Of a stretch of 64,000 nt of DNA, positions 1 to 8,049 are shown in pieces. Numbering within the stretch: position 1 is the stretch's first letter; every line of letters starts with the position of its first letter. The stretch lies in contig NZ_JARDUA010000001.1 of NCBI RefSeq assembly GCF_029360645.1, forward strand, positions 806,001-870,000. The letters are read 5' to 3'. The DNA comes from Pontibacter litorisediminis (lineage in GTDB: Bacteria > Bacteroidota > Bacteroidia > Cytophagales > Hymenobacteraceae). A program made the translations under genes and the position numbers. The notes beneath the pieces are model-generated. The model was not told the origin of the DNA. It ran no database searches and saw only the letters and a program-made list of their open reading frames with translations.

Positions 1-1835
1 GGCAGAGTAGAGCTCCAGTCGTTACGGCCGGTCAGCGTCAGGAAGAAGATGTTGTCGTAATCCAAGGTCAGGTTACCGAAAACACCGATACGACGGCGCT
101 CCGACAGACGGTTACGACCACGGTGTGTGGTATTGTCGGTGTTCTCGATAGAGAAAAGTCCCGGGGCCAGGAAGCGTTCACCGGTTACGGCTTGCGTATA
201 AGTTTCCTGCGAGTACACCGCACTACCCACCTTCAGGTTCGTGTTCAGCTTGCTGCCGAAGAAAGAGCGGTCAACCTCACCGTAGTACTGCAGGTTAAAG
301 TTGCCGTTGTTATCCAGCGATTGGTCAAAAATACCACCACGAGAGAAGCCGTAAGCCGACTCTGGGTGACGCACCATGGTTATTTTGCCAGATGAGTAGT
401 CAAAACCGGCATTACCTACAAAGCGCAGCCACTCCAACGGCTCGATCATCAACCGGGCATTAGTGATGTAACGGTTGTTGATGTTATTGATCGTGTTCTT
501 GTTAACGTTGAAGAACGGGTTCTCAATCTCGTTGTCACCGGTAGAGTAGAATCTACGCTCGCCGTTTGGCGTCAAGTATACGCTGGCATCATCAGTTCCC
601 GGCCATGTCAGCAAACCCAGCAGCGGACCACCGGCACCCTTGAAGGCAGAGTTGTTGTCTGTATTGGTGTAAGAGAACGTCAGGTCAGCTGAGATATACT
701 TGTTCATCTCTGCTGTTACCGCAGAAGTGAGGTTAAACTTTGTCAGGTCTGTGCCTGGCACAAAGCCTTCCTGGTCCGTGTATCCTGCTGAAATACGGTA
801 AGTGGCTTTCTCAGATCCACCGCTCAAAGAGAGGTTGTGCTTTTGCGTGAAGCCATTCTGGAAGAAGTTGTCGATGTTGTCGTAGAACTGGGTTCCTTCC
901 GGATAGCGTCCACCAAAGTATGAAGTAGCCTCACCAGAAGGGTCCGTTACGCCATTATCGCCACGGTCGTAAACATGCTGTACTTCAGGGAACTTGTTGA
1001 TGCGCTCTAATCTGAAGCTGTTGTTATAGTCGATGCGCGGCGCACCAGACTTACCTCTTTTGGTAGTGATCACCACAGCACCTGATGCTGCGTCGATACC
1101 GTATAGCGCCGAGGCCTCTGGTCCTTTCAGGATCGTGATGCTCTCGATATCTTCAGGGTTGATGTCGGCCGCACGGTTTGTGAAGTCAGTTGACCTGTTG
1201 TTCAGAGAGGTAGCGGAGTTAGCGGTAGAAGCAAAAGCAGAAGTGTTGAATGTGCTGTTGCTGATTGGCAAACCATCTACTACGAAGAGCGGCTGGTTGC
1301 TACCGCTAAGGGAGGATACACCGCGGATCATGATAGAGGTAGAGGCACCCGGCATACCAGAGGTAGTGTTCACATCCACACCAGCCACACGACCGGCAAG
1401 GCCGTTTACAAAGTTCTCGCGCTGCGTCTGGGCAATAGTGGCACCCTTCACCTCGGTTACCGCGTAACCAAGCGCTTTCTTCTCCTGCTTGATACCAAGA
1501 GCGGTTACAACCACCTCATCCAGCGTTTCAGTGTCTGTTTGCAGCGCAACGTCGATTGTGCTTGCATTGCCTACCGTACGTTCCGTAGGCTTCATACCAA
1601 TAAAGGAGAACACCAGCACATCGGTAGACTCCACATTATTGATAGTATAACGGCCACTCGCATCGGTAACTGAACCGCGCGACTTACCTTTTACTGTAAC
1701 AGACACACCAGGGAGTTCTATTTTATCCTCCGCCGATGTTACTGTTCCACTTACTGTCTTGCCTTGGGCAAAACCTTGTGCATGTAGCAGGAGCATGCAA
1801 AGCCCCCACAAAATACATCGTAAATAGTTTTTCAT
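1..1835 (-). CDS. SusC/RagA-type TonB-linked outer-membrane protein, 5' part (partial)
   Basis: The first 611 codons of a large TonB-dependent receptor are present; the 3' end lies beyond the left edge. Residues 1-24 form a signal peptide ending GFAQ. Residues 25 to about 110 are a carboxypeptidase-D-regulatory-like domain (start KTVSGTVTSAEDK), followed by the SusC signature DEVVVTALGI and a plug domain, then the first beta-barrel strands. SusC proteins import oligomers, usually glycans or peptides, across the outer membrane with a SusD lipoprotein. Any susD partner would lie off the window to the left. The ATG at 1835 directly precedes the signal peptide. The substrate cannot be told from sequence. 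Confidence 0.93.
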   Translation of the reverse strand, partial: MKNYLRCILWGLCMLLLHAQGFAQGKTVSGTVTSAEDKIELPGVSVTVKGKSRGSVTDASGRYTINNVESTDVLVFSFIGMKPTERTVGNASTIDVALQTDTETLDEVVVTALGIKQEKKALGYAVTEVKGATIAQTQRENFVNGLAGRVAGVDVNTTSGMPGASTSIMIRGVSSLSGSNQPLFVVDGLPISNSTFNTSAFASTANSATSLNNRSTDFTNRAADINPEDIESITILKGPEASALYGIDAASGAVVITTKRGKSGAPRIDYNNSFRLERINKFPEVQHVYDRGDNGVTDPSGEATSYFGGRYPEGTQFYDNIDNFFQNGFTQKHNLSLSGGSEKATYRISAGYTDQEGFVPGTDLTKFNLTSAVTAEMNKYISADLTFSYTNTDNNSAFKGAGGPLLGLLTWPGTDDASVYLTPNGERRFYSTGDNEIENPFFNVNKNTINNINNRYITNARLMIEPLEWLRFVGNAGFDYSSGKITMVRHPESAYGFSRGGIFDQSLDNNGNFNLQYYGEVDRSFFGSKLNTNLKVGSAVYSQETYTQAVTGERFLAPGLFSIENTDNTTHRGRNRLSERRRIGVFGNLTLDYDNIFFLTLTGRNDWSSTL

Positions 1836-2726
1836 GTTTATGATAGGTTGATATTAGGGGGTGAAGATATATAATATTTTATATTCCATACTAATATTTA
1901 AGCGTATTTATCGCACTTACATCGATTTTTCTACCTGCCGATGAGTATGTCATCACATTTGCACGATTTCCTAGTTAACACCCTAAATTAGTTAGTTTTT
2001 AGCCCTGTCAGCTGTCAAGCCCCATTACTTCAGTATATCACAACCTAGCCCCTAAATTGTCCACAACACCAGGTAAACAAGCACTCACTTACCCAAGCTA
2101 TATAAATATAATACAATTACCAACATGTCTCTAAACCTGCCTCCACAAACGTTTGCGCATTCAGCAGCAACTAACGCAGAAAGAAATTATGCAATTACAA
2201 ACAGCTAAAAACTATGTTTAAACGAAGGTTAAAAGAAAATAATTAAGCCGATTGCAAAAGCGATTCGAAACGAAACATAGCTTTGGGCAGAAAAAAGCTA
2301 AATGAAAGCACCAGCGAAAGGCAGAGAAAATAACATTCTACAGTAGCCAAAAGTCATGTACACCAACAGCGTGCGATAAAAATGTATCGCCAGTACCACT
2401 GCCTACTGTTCCGGTTAGTGATTTAGGGTCAGAAGGAATCGTTAGACTGCCGATATTGAGTTATCACGCCCTAGACCTCTGCCACCTCAAATCGGGTAGT
2501 GCGGGCGGGACAGACTTGTCCTTAGCCGTATTTGCAAAACGAAGCTATCTCGCTGAGAGACGGCTTACCTCCAGCGCTACGCCTGCCAGGATGCCAGACA
2601 CAAGACCTCGTGAGATTTTTTTGAAGAAAATAAAATGGGCAAACCGGCACCAAGCCTACGCAGCTCGCGACCAGAGCAGCATGCTTGATTTCCGCAAAGG
2701 AGGTTATACTTTGCCGGATACCCAGA
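1836..2726. other. Long AT-rich gap without a convincing gene
   Basis: About 890 bases separate the start of the SusC gene from the end of the Mut7-C gene. The part next to SusC (about 1850-2350) is AT-rich and should hold its promoter, but I cannot place one with confidence. The part from about 2400 to 2720 is more balanced in composition and has an open frame at 2456-2776 that shows no recognisable protein character. No tRNA or obvious terminator is visible. Confidence 0.5.
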
Positions 2727-3533
2727 CTAAGCTAGTAGCACCTTGTCCGGTAACATGCACTTATATTTTACCGTGAGAACCTCCGCTCCTGATTTAGCTA
2801 CTTGCTGCTGCATGCGCTCGTAATGGGACCCTTTCCAGTACACACGCCTGCAGGAGGGGCAGCGGTAAAACTCGTGGAAAAACTCCTTCGTTTTGGGCGG
2901 CAGCTCGTGCAGCACCTCATCCTTTGCCACCTCCTGCACCGGCACGTTGCAGGCCAGGCACAGCGCAAATGGGCGAAAACTATCTTGGGGCTGATACCGA
3001 TGTATTACCTCCTCCAGCTGCTCCTGTGTGTGCTGCGACCGCAGCCAATAGCCCCAGGCAATGTTCTTTTGCTTCAGCAGCCCGATGTCGCGGGTCAGCA
3101 CCACCCGCTGTTCTTCAGCGGCGATGCGGGCAATGTCTGCGTCGGAAAAGTCGGTTTGATAGCGGGTATCGAGACCCAGCATGCGCATGCTTTTCGCCAG
3201 CGTGCCCAGGTGCACGTCCAGGATGAAGCGGTGCGGCGGCGGGTTGTTTTCTTCAAAGGTGTAGCCGGTAGGCCAGCTTCTTCCCCGCTCCACCGGGAAC
3301 ACTTCCACCACGTCATCAGGCAGTAGCAAGTATGAAAAGGTAACTGGCTTGTTGTTTACCAGCACCACATCCACCTCCGGGTGCGGCACACCCATGGCTT
3401 CCATGGCATCTTTAACGGCAGGATTACCCCGAAAAGAATAGCGTACAGACTGCCCCTTTCTGTGCTTGGGCAAAAAATCGTTCAGGGCCCCATGAAACTG
3501 AAAGGTGGCAATCTGCTCTGGCTGCATGTTCAT
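2727..3533 (-). CDS. Mut7-C RNase-domain protein with N-terminal ubiquitin-like fold
   Basis: A 268-residue protein of the Mut7-C family. Residues about 10-85 fit the Mut7-C ubiquitin-like domain (VDVVLVNNKPVTFSYLL). Residues about 102-160 carry the PIN-like Mut7-C nuclease core, with acidic residues D106 (ILDVHLG), D131/D133 and D149 (LTRDIGLL). The C-terminal part has two CxxC pairs, C192/C195 and C225/C228, consistent with a zinc ribbon. The family is predicted to cleave RNA, but the substrate is unknown. It is transcribed in the same direction as the 5-oxoprolinase operon but lies 96 bases beyond it, so it may be separate. An alternative ATG lies two codons downstream. Confidence 0.85.
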   Translation of the reverse strand: MNMQPEQIATFQFHGALNDFLPKHRKGQSVRYSFRGNPAVKDAMEAMGVPHPEVDVVLVNNKPVTFSYLLLPDDVVEVFPVERGRSWPTGYTFEENNPPPHRFILDVHLGTLAKSMRMLGLDTRYQTDFSDADIARIAAEEQRVVLTRDIGLLKQKNIAWGYWLRSQHTQEQLEEVIHRYQPQDSFRPFALCLACNVPVQEVAKDEVLHELPPKTKEFFHEFYRCPSCRRVYWKGSHYERMQQQVAKSGAEVLTVKYKCMLPDKVLLA

Positions 3534-3629
3534 ACTAGGGTTTACGGCAGGCTGGGCTTTGGTAGTTAACTACTGGTAGATTGGTATTCGCTCACGAACA
3601 ACAATCATTGAACAACCAATAGCGGTTAG

Positions 3630-4817
3630 TTAGCTAAACAGCTTCGGCAACTGCTGCCATAACGTATAACCGCCGAGGTAAGCCATTACCAGCACCACCA
3701 GCACCCCAAAAACGGTGAGCAGCGGCGGGTGGCGGTACTCCCCGATAATAGCGGGCTTGTAAGCCGCAAAAAGTATAACGGCCAGCGTGAGCGGCAGGAT
3801 GAGCCCGTTTAAGGCGCCGGCAAGTATAAGCAGGCGCACCGGCTGGCCAATAGTAACGAAAACGGCGGTGGACACAAGTATAAACCCGATGATCACCCAG
3901 TTCTCATACTTGCGGATAGTGGCGCTGAAGGACTTTAGGAAAGAGACCGATGTGTAAGCCGAACCTATCACCGAGGTGACTGCCGCCGAGAGCATCACCA
4001 CCCCGAAAAGCTTATAGCCTACCGCCCCTGCCGCCAGTTGGAAAACAGAGGCCGGCGGATTGGCCGCATCCAGCACCAGCCCTTTGCTCACCACCCCCAG
4101 CGCCGCCAGAAACAGAAATATGCGAATAACGGAGGCCACGGTTATGCCCGAGACGGCACTGGTGTTTACCTGACGAAGGGATTCCTTGCCCTTGATGCCG
4201 GCATCCAGCAGGCGGTGGCCGCCTGCAAACGTAATATAGCCGCCCACAGTGCCCCCTACCAGCGTCACGATCGCGAGCACGTCCACCTCATCAGGCACAA
4301 AGGTTTTCGCTACTGCCTCGCCCACCGGCGGTGCCGAGGTAATCGCCACGTACACGATCAAGAGGATCATCAGAAAGCCCATTACCTGCGCAAAGCGGTC
4401 CATCACCTTTCCCGCCTCCCGCACCAGGAACACCGCAATAGCCATGGCCGCGGCAAGTATAGCGCCCGTTTCCGGCGAGATGCCCAGCAGCACGTTAAAG
4501 CCGAGCCCGGCACCGCCCACATTGCCAATGTTAAAGGCCAGCCCGCCCAGCACGATCAGGAAAGAGATGAAAGCACCCAGCCCCGGCAGCACCAGGTTGG
4601 CGATGTCCTGCGCCCGCTGCTCCGACACCGCAATCACGCGCCATACATTCAGCTGCACCCCGATATCGAGTATGATTGAGACAAGTATGACAAAGCCAAA
4701 GCTGGCCGCCAGTTGCTGCGTGAATATGGTGGTCTGCGTCAGGAAGCCAGGCCCGACGGCAGAGGTCGCCATCAGGAAAGCTGCCCCGAGCAGCACACTC
4801 CGGTTCTTCTGTTTCAT
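3630..4817 (-). CDS. NRAMP-superfamily transporter of the 5-oxoprolinase operon (YcsG-like)
   Basis: A 395-residue polytopic membrane protein with about eleven hydrophobic helices, resembling NRAMP/YcsG transporters. Helix 1 has VGPGFLTQ (residues 21-28) where classical NRAMP metal transporters have DPGN, and the helix-6 region (about 187-200, [13 protein letters not shown]) lacks the usual MPH. The canonical metal site therefore looks absent. Its start overlaps the end of pxpA by 4 bases (ATGA), so it is very likely translated with the oxoprolinase subunits. The inference is uptake of 5-oxoproline or a related compound rather than Mn/Fe transport. It is the last gene of the operon. Confidence 0.85.
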   Translation of the reverse strand: MKQKNRSVLLGAAFLMATSAVGPGFLTQTTIFTQQLAASFGFVILVSIILDIGVQLNVWRVIAVSEQRAQDIANLVLPGLGAFISFLIVLGGLAFNIGNVGGAGLGFNVLLGISPETGAILAAAMAIAVFLVREAGKVMDRFAQVMGFLMILLIVYVAITSAPPVGEAVAKTFVPDEVDVLAIVTLVGGTVGGYITFAGGHRLLDAGIKGKESLRQVNTSAVSGITVASVIRIFLFLAALGVVSKGLVLDAANPPASVFQLAAGAVGYKLFGVVMLSAAVTSVIGSAYTSVSFLKSFSATIRKYENWVIIGFILVSTAVFVTIGQPVRLLILAGALNGLILPLTLAVILFAAYKPAIIGEYRHPPLLTVFGVLVVLVMAYLGGYTLWQQLPKLFS

Positions 4818-5587
4818 GTGTTGCTAAAAGGGGCTGAGAGGTGGATGCCTTCGGCGGAGAGGCGCTCGTGGATGAGCCTGGCGAAAGGCAAGGCATGCGG
4901 CCCGTCGCCGTGGATACAGACAGTATCGGCCTTTATACTTACCTCCGTCCCCTGCTGCGACCGCACCTTCCCTTCCTGCACCATGCGCAGCACCTGCTGC
5001 ACCGCCTCATCCTGGTTGGTGATCAAGGCGTTTGGCTGGCGGCGGGGCGTGAGCGTGCCATCGGGCTGATAGGTGCGGTCGGCAAACACTTCGCTGGCTG
5101 TTCTCAGCCCACACTTCTCCCCTGCCTTTACCAGCTTGCTGCCCGCCAGTCCGAACAGTATAAGCTCTGCATCTACTTTAGAAACAGCCTCGGCAATGGC
5201 TTCGGCCAAAGCAGCATTAGTGGCGGCCATGTTATAGAGTGCCCCGTGCGGCTTTACGTGGTGTAGCCGTACTCCCTCGGCCCTGGCAAAGGCCTGCAAG
5301 GCCCCCACCTGGTACACTACCATATCATACACTTCCTCTGCCGATACGGCCATTTCTCTTCTTCCAAAGCCAGCCAGGTCGGGCAGGCCGGGGTGCGCGC
5401 CAATGGCTACGCGTTTCGCCAGGGCCAGCCGCACGGTCTTCTTCATCGTGGCAGGGTCGCCGGCATGGAAACCGCAGGCAATATTGGCAGAGCTCACATA
5501 GTTCAGAAGTTCGCTGTCGTGGCCCATGTGCCAGGCCCCGAAGCCCTCGCCCATGTCGCAGTTCAGGTCTACGGAAAGTTGACTCAT
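4814..5587 (-). CDS. pxpA: 5-oxoprolinase subunit A (LamB/YcsF family)
   Basis: A 257-residue member of the LamB/YcsF family, beginning with the hallmark [11 protein letters not shown] and containing GFHAGDP and KPHGALYN. PxpA acts with PxpB and PxpC as the ATP-dependent bacterial 5-oxoprolinase that opens 5-oxo-L-proline to glutamate in the cytoplasm. It overlaps pxpC upstream and the transporter downstream by 4 bases each, indicating a single translationally coupled operon. Length is normal for the family and no defect is visible. Confidence 0.96.
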   Translation of the reverse strand: MSQLSVDLNCDMGEGFGAWHMGHDSELLNYVSSANIACGFHAGDPATMKKTVRLALAKRVAIGAHPGLPDLAGFGRREMAVSAEEVYDMVVYQVGALQAFARAEGVRLHHVKPHGALYNMAATNAALAEAIAEAVSKVDAELILFGLAGSKLVKAGEKCGLRTASEVFADRTYQPDGTLTPRRQPNALITNQDEAVQQVLRMVQEGKVRSQQGTEVSIKADTVCIHGDGPHALPFARLIHERLSAEGIHLSAPFSNT

Positions 5588-6597
5588 ACTTGGTTTAGCT
5601 TGTAAAGAATGGCCTGCTGCAGCGCAAGCAGGCTTTTTTCCTGTTGATAGTATAGTTGCTGCGCCTCCTCCAGCGTTACTTCCTGGAGTTGGATGACGCC
5701 GCCCGGCTGCACCTGCGCTAGTTTGGGCAGATCCGCTGTAATGACCTGTGCGATTCTGGGGTAGCCGCCGGTGGTCTGGCTATCGGCCATCAGGATGATC
5801 GGCTCGCCTTGCGGCGGCACCTGCACCGTGCCGAAGCTTACCGCCGTGGAGAGCAGTTCCCGCTCTTCCTCCAGCGCCAGCGTGGTGCCCTGCAGGCGGT
5901 AGCCCATCCGGTTAGACTGCGGCGTGCATTTATACTTTTGCTGCCAGATATAGTCGCGGCTGTTTTCCGCGAACCAGTTAAACTCCAGCCCAGGCATGGC
6001 GCGCAACAAAGGGTTGGGCTCATACTTTGGCAATAGCTCCGGCTCTGGCCACCAACTGGATTGGGTAAAGCTCTCCTCTTTTTTAGCATGCAGGAGCAAT
6101 TCGCTAAAGAGTAGCTGGGCTGTCTCGGGTGCTACCTCAAAGCTAAGACTATCCCCCTTCTGCAAGGCCCGCCCTTGTAGGCCGCCTATCCCTGCCTGCA
6201 GGTAGGTGGAGCGGCTACCCATTACCACCGGCACATGGATGCCCCCGGCCACAGCCAAATAAGAATAGTTGCCGTCTATGGGTCTGCCGAACCGAAGGAT
6301 GCTTCCGGCTTTCACCAGTGTCGGCCGCCACAGGTGCACGGGCATCTCATTTATACTAGCCGATAAATCAGCGCCCCCGAGCGCAACAACTGTATCCTGC
6401 TCAAACAAAAGCTCCGGCCCCTGCATGGTGATCTCCAGCCCCGCTGCGTTCTCACTGTTACCAACCAACAGGTTGGCGATGCGCAGGGCCAGCTTATCCA
6501 TTGCGCCACCCACTACTACCCCCTGTTGTTGGTAGCCATAGCGGCCAAAATCCTGCACTGTAGTAAGCAGGCCCGACTTCAGTACCTTGATGCTCAT
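5584..6597 (-). CDS. pxpC: 5-oxoprolinase subunit C (biotin-dependent carboxyltransferase-like)
   Basis: A 337-residue protein of the PxpC/KipA family related to the urea amidolyase carboxyltransferase domain. Diagnostic segments include [13 protein letters not shown] near the N-terminus, [19 protein letters not shown] in the middle and [18 protein letters not shown] towards the C-terminus. It forms the 5-oxoprolinase with PxpA and PxpB. The start codon overlaps the pxpB stop by 4 bases and its stop overlaps the pxpA start by 4 bases. Confidence 0.95.
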   Translation of the reverse strand: MSIKVLKSGLLTTVQDFGRYGYQQQGVVVGGAMDKLALRIANLLVGNSENAAGLEITMQGPELLFEQDTVVALGGADLSASINEMPVHLWRPTLVKAGSILRFGRPIDGNYSYLAVAGGIHVPVVMGSRSTYLQAGIGGLQGRALQKGDSLSFEVAPETAQLLFSELLLHAKKEESFTQSSWWPEPELLPKYEPNPLLRAMPGLEFNWFAENSRDYIWQQKYKCTPQSNRMGYRLQGTTLALEEERELLSTAVSFGTVQVPPQGEPIILMADSQTTGGYPRIAQVITADLPKLAQVQPGGVIQLQEVTLEEAQQLYYQQEKSLLALQQAILYKLNQV

Positions 6598-7322
6598 ACC
6601 TGCCCCTCCTTCCTTTCCAGGTACTCGGCTTCCGTTATCGGCACAAAGCGCACTTTGTCCCCTGCCAGCAGCAGGCTTGGTACCTGGCGTGCTGGGTTAA
6701 AAAGCTGCAACGGCGTGCGCCCGATAAGTTGCCAACCACCGGGCGTGCTGATAGAGTACACGCCTGTCTGGACGCCTGCAATGCCCACGCTGCCGGCAGG
6801 AATGCTGGTCCTCGGGTTAGCCTTACGTGGCGATGCAAGGCGCTTATCCATGCCTCCTAAATAGGGAAAGCCCGGGGCAAAGCCAATCATATACACATGG
6901 TATGTACCGGCGCTATGGATACGGATGACTTCATCCTCAGGAAGTCCAGAATGCGCCGCCACCTCCTGCAGGTCGGGGCCGTAAGCACCTCCATACACCA
7001 CAGGAATCTCCACCGTTCGCGCTGGAGCGGGTGCTGCTACTGCAGCCTGTTCCACCAGTATCTCCAGTTGCCGCACCACCTCGCTGTAGGCATCTACCTT
7101 GGCTTGCTGACTTAAAACCCAGGGATCATAGTATACGGTGAGCGTGGTGAAGGCCGGCACAAACTCCACTAGGCCCGGAAATGGCTGCTGCTCCAGCGCC
7201 TGCGCTACCGCACGTATGCGGTGGTGTACCTTTAGATTGATCTCCTCGCCGAACTGCAGCACCACGGCGCTGTCGCCGAGGGGGCACAGGAGGAGCGGTG
7301 GGTTTTGCGTGATGTCGGGCAT
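6594..7322 (-). CDS. pxpB: 5-oxoprolinase subunit B (KipI family)
   Basis: A 242-residue protein of the PxpB/KipI allophanate-hydrolase-subunit-1 family. Typical segments are GDSAVVLQFG at the N-terminus, the core YMIGFAPGFPYLGGMD and the C-terminal TPGGWQLIGRTP. In Bacillus the homologue was first described as a kinase inhibitor, but the conserved pxpABC clustering supports the oxoprolinase role. It starts 7 bases after the yjjX stop and overlaps pxpC by 4 bases, so yjjX is probably in the same transcript. Confidence 0.95.
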   Translation of the reverse strand: MPDITQNPPLLLCPLGDSAVVLQFGEEINLKVHHRIRAVAQALEQQPFPGLVEFVPAFTTLTVYYDPWVLSQQAKVDAYSEVVRQLEILVEQAAVAAPAPARTVEIPVVYGGAYGPDLQEVAAHSGLPEDEVIRIHSAGTYHVYMIGFAPGFPYLGGMDKRLASPRKANPRTSIPAGSVGIAGVQTGVYSISTPGGWQLIGRTPLQLFNPARQVPSLLLAGDKVRFVPITEAEYLERKEGQV

Positions 7323-7329
7323 ACGGTTT

Positions 7330-7896
7330 CTATACTTGCTCCTGCGGCCCCGGGTTCAGGTAGAGGTCTCTGTTGCGGAACGGTACCAGGGCCAGCACCA
7401 CCGCCTGCTCGTACAACTCGCGCCGGTCTACCACGTTATGCGTTAAAATGCCGATCGCCCCGCCTTTCTGCTTGGAGTTGGAGTGGCTGAAGATACGATC
7501 GTTGGCCTCGCCAAGCTCTACCCCCTGCTCCACCAGCTTCCGCACTTTCTGGGGCAGGAAAAACGTGCCGGATCGTGCTTTGCCCGTCTGCTCCCTGTCC
7601 TGTACCACCACCCAGGCGAAGGTGGCCAAATCACCCCCGATCACCTCCACGCCGCCTTCCAGACCAACCCAGAAATCCGCATCTGGCTGCAGCGCTTTCG
7701 CGTTGGCTACACGGTTCAGCGCTCCCTGCAGCGTTTCCTGCTCCGTCATGGGCTGGTCGGCCACGCCGGAAGGCACACTCGCCGGCTCCGGCACAAACTC
7801 CGCCTCCGGGAACATCCGCTGCAATCCGTCCAAGGCCGCGTTGATCTTCACAGGGTTTTTCGAGGCGATAACTACCTTGTATGTTCTGTGTTCCAT
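7330..7896 (-). CDS. yjjX: Inosine/xanthosine triphosphatase (YjjX family)
   Basis: A 188-residue protein with the family signature VVIASKNPVKINA near the N-terminus, FWVGLEGGVE in the middle and ANDRIFSHSNSKQKGGAIG. YjjX enzymes hydrolyse non-canonical ITP and XTP, keeping deaminated purines out of nucleic acids. It is the first gene of the run yjjX-pxpB-pxpC-pxpA-transporter, with only 7 bases to pxpB. A functional link to 5-oxoproline use is not evident; sharing a transcript may be incidental. Confidence 0.92.
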   Translation of the reverse strand: MEHRTYKVVIASKNPVKINAALDGLQRMFPEAEFVPEPASVPSGVADQPMTEQETLQGALNRVANAKALQPDADFWVGLEGGVEVIGGDLATFAWVVVQDREQTGKARSGTFFLPQKVRKLVEQGVELGEANDRIFSHSNSKQKGGAIGILTHNVVDRRELYEQAVVLALVPFRNRDLYLNPGPQEQV

Positions 7897-7940
7897 AGTC
7901 TTCTTAAAGTATGAGCTTGGGATATCATTACTCCCTTAAT

Positions 7941-7955
7941 CCCTCCAAGGAGGGG
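7941..7955. repeat. Short inverted repeat, CCCTCC/GGAGGG type
   Basis: The bases CCCTCCAAGGAGGGG form a compact inverted repeat in the gap between yjjX and the M1 peptidase. Similar palindromes scattered in intergenic DNA are common in this part of the Bacteroidota. A related half-site (TTCCCCTCCTT) occurs at 28630-28640. I treat it as a possible relic of a dispersed element. Confidence 0.4.
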
Positions 7956-8035
7956 CGTTTATACTTCTCCTTTTTACTTTTCTACCTCCAAAGACGCAAA
8001 GTATGGCACCTCTACGACTCTCTAACTTTTATAAG

Positions 8036-8043
8036 TATATTTG
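8036..8043 (+). promoter_or_regulatory. Candidate -7 element for the M1 aminopeptidase
   Basis: TATATTTG fits the Bacteroidota consensus TAnnTTTG. It ends only 6 bases before the ATG at 8050, so transcription from it would begin at or next to the start codon, giving a leaderless or nearly leaderless message. No clear -33 TTTG is seen at the right distance. This also argues against the in-frame TTG at 8041 as the translation start. Confidence 0.45.
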
Positions 8044-8049
8044 AAAAGT

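Noticed and set aside
2456..2776. 106-codon plus-strand open frame in the gap before the Mut7-C gene
   Set aside because: No recognisable domain, unusual composition, and its end overlaps the 3' end of a well-supported gene on the other strand.
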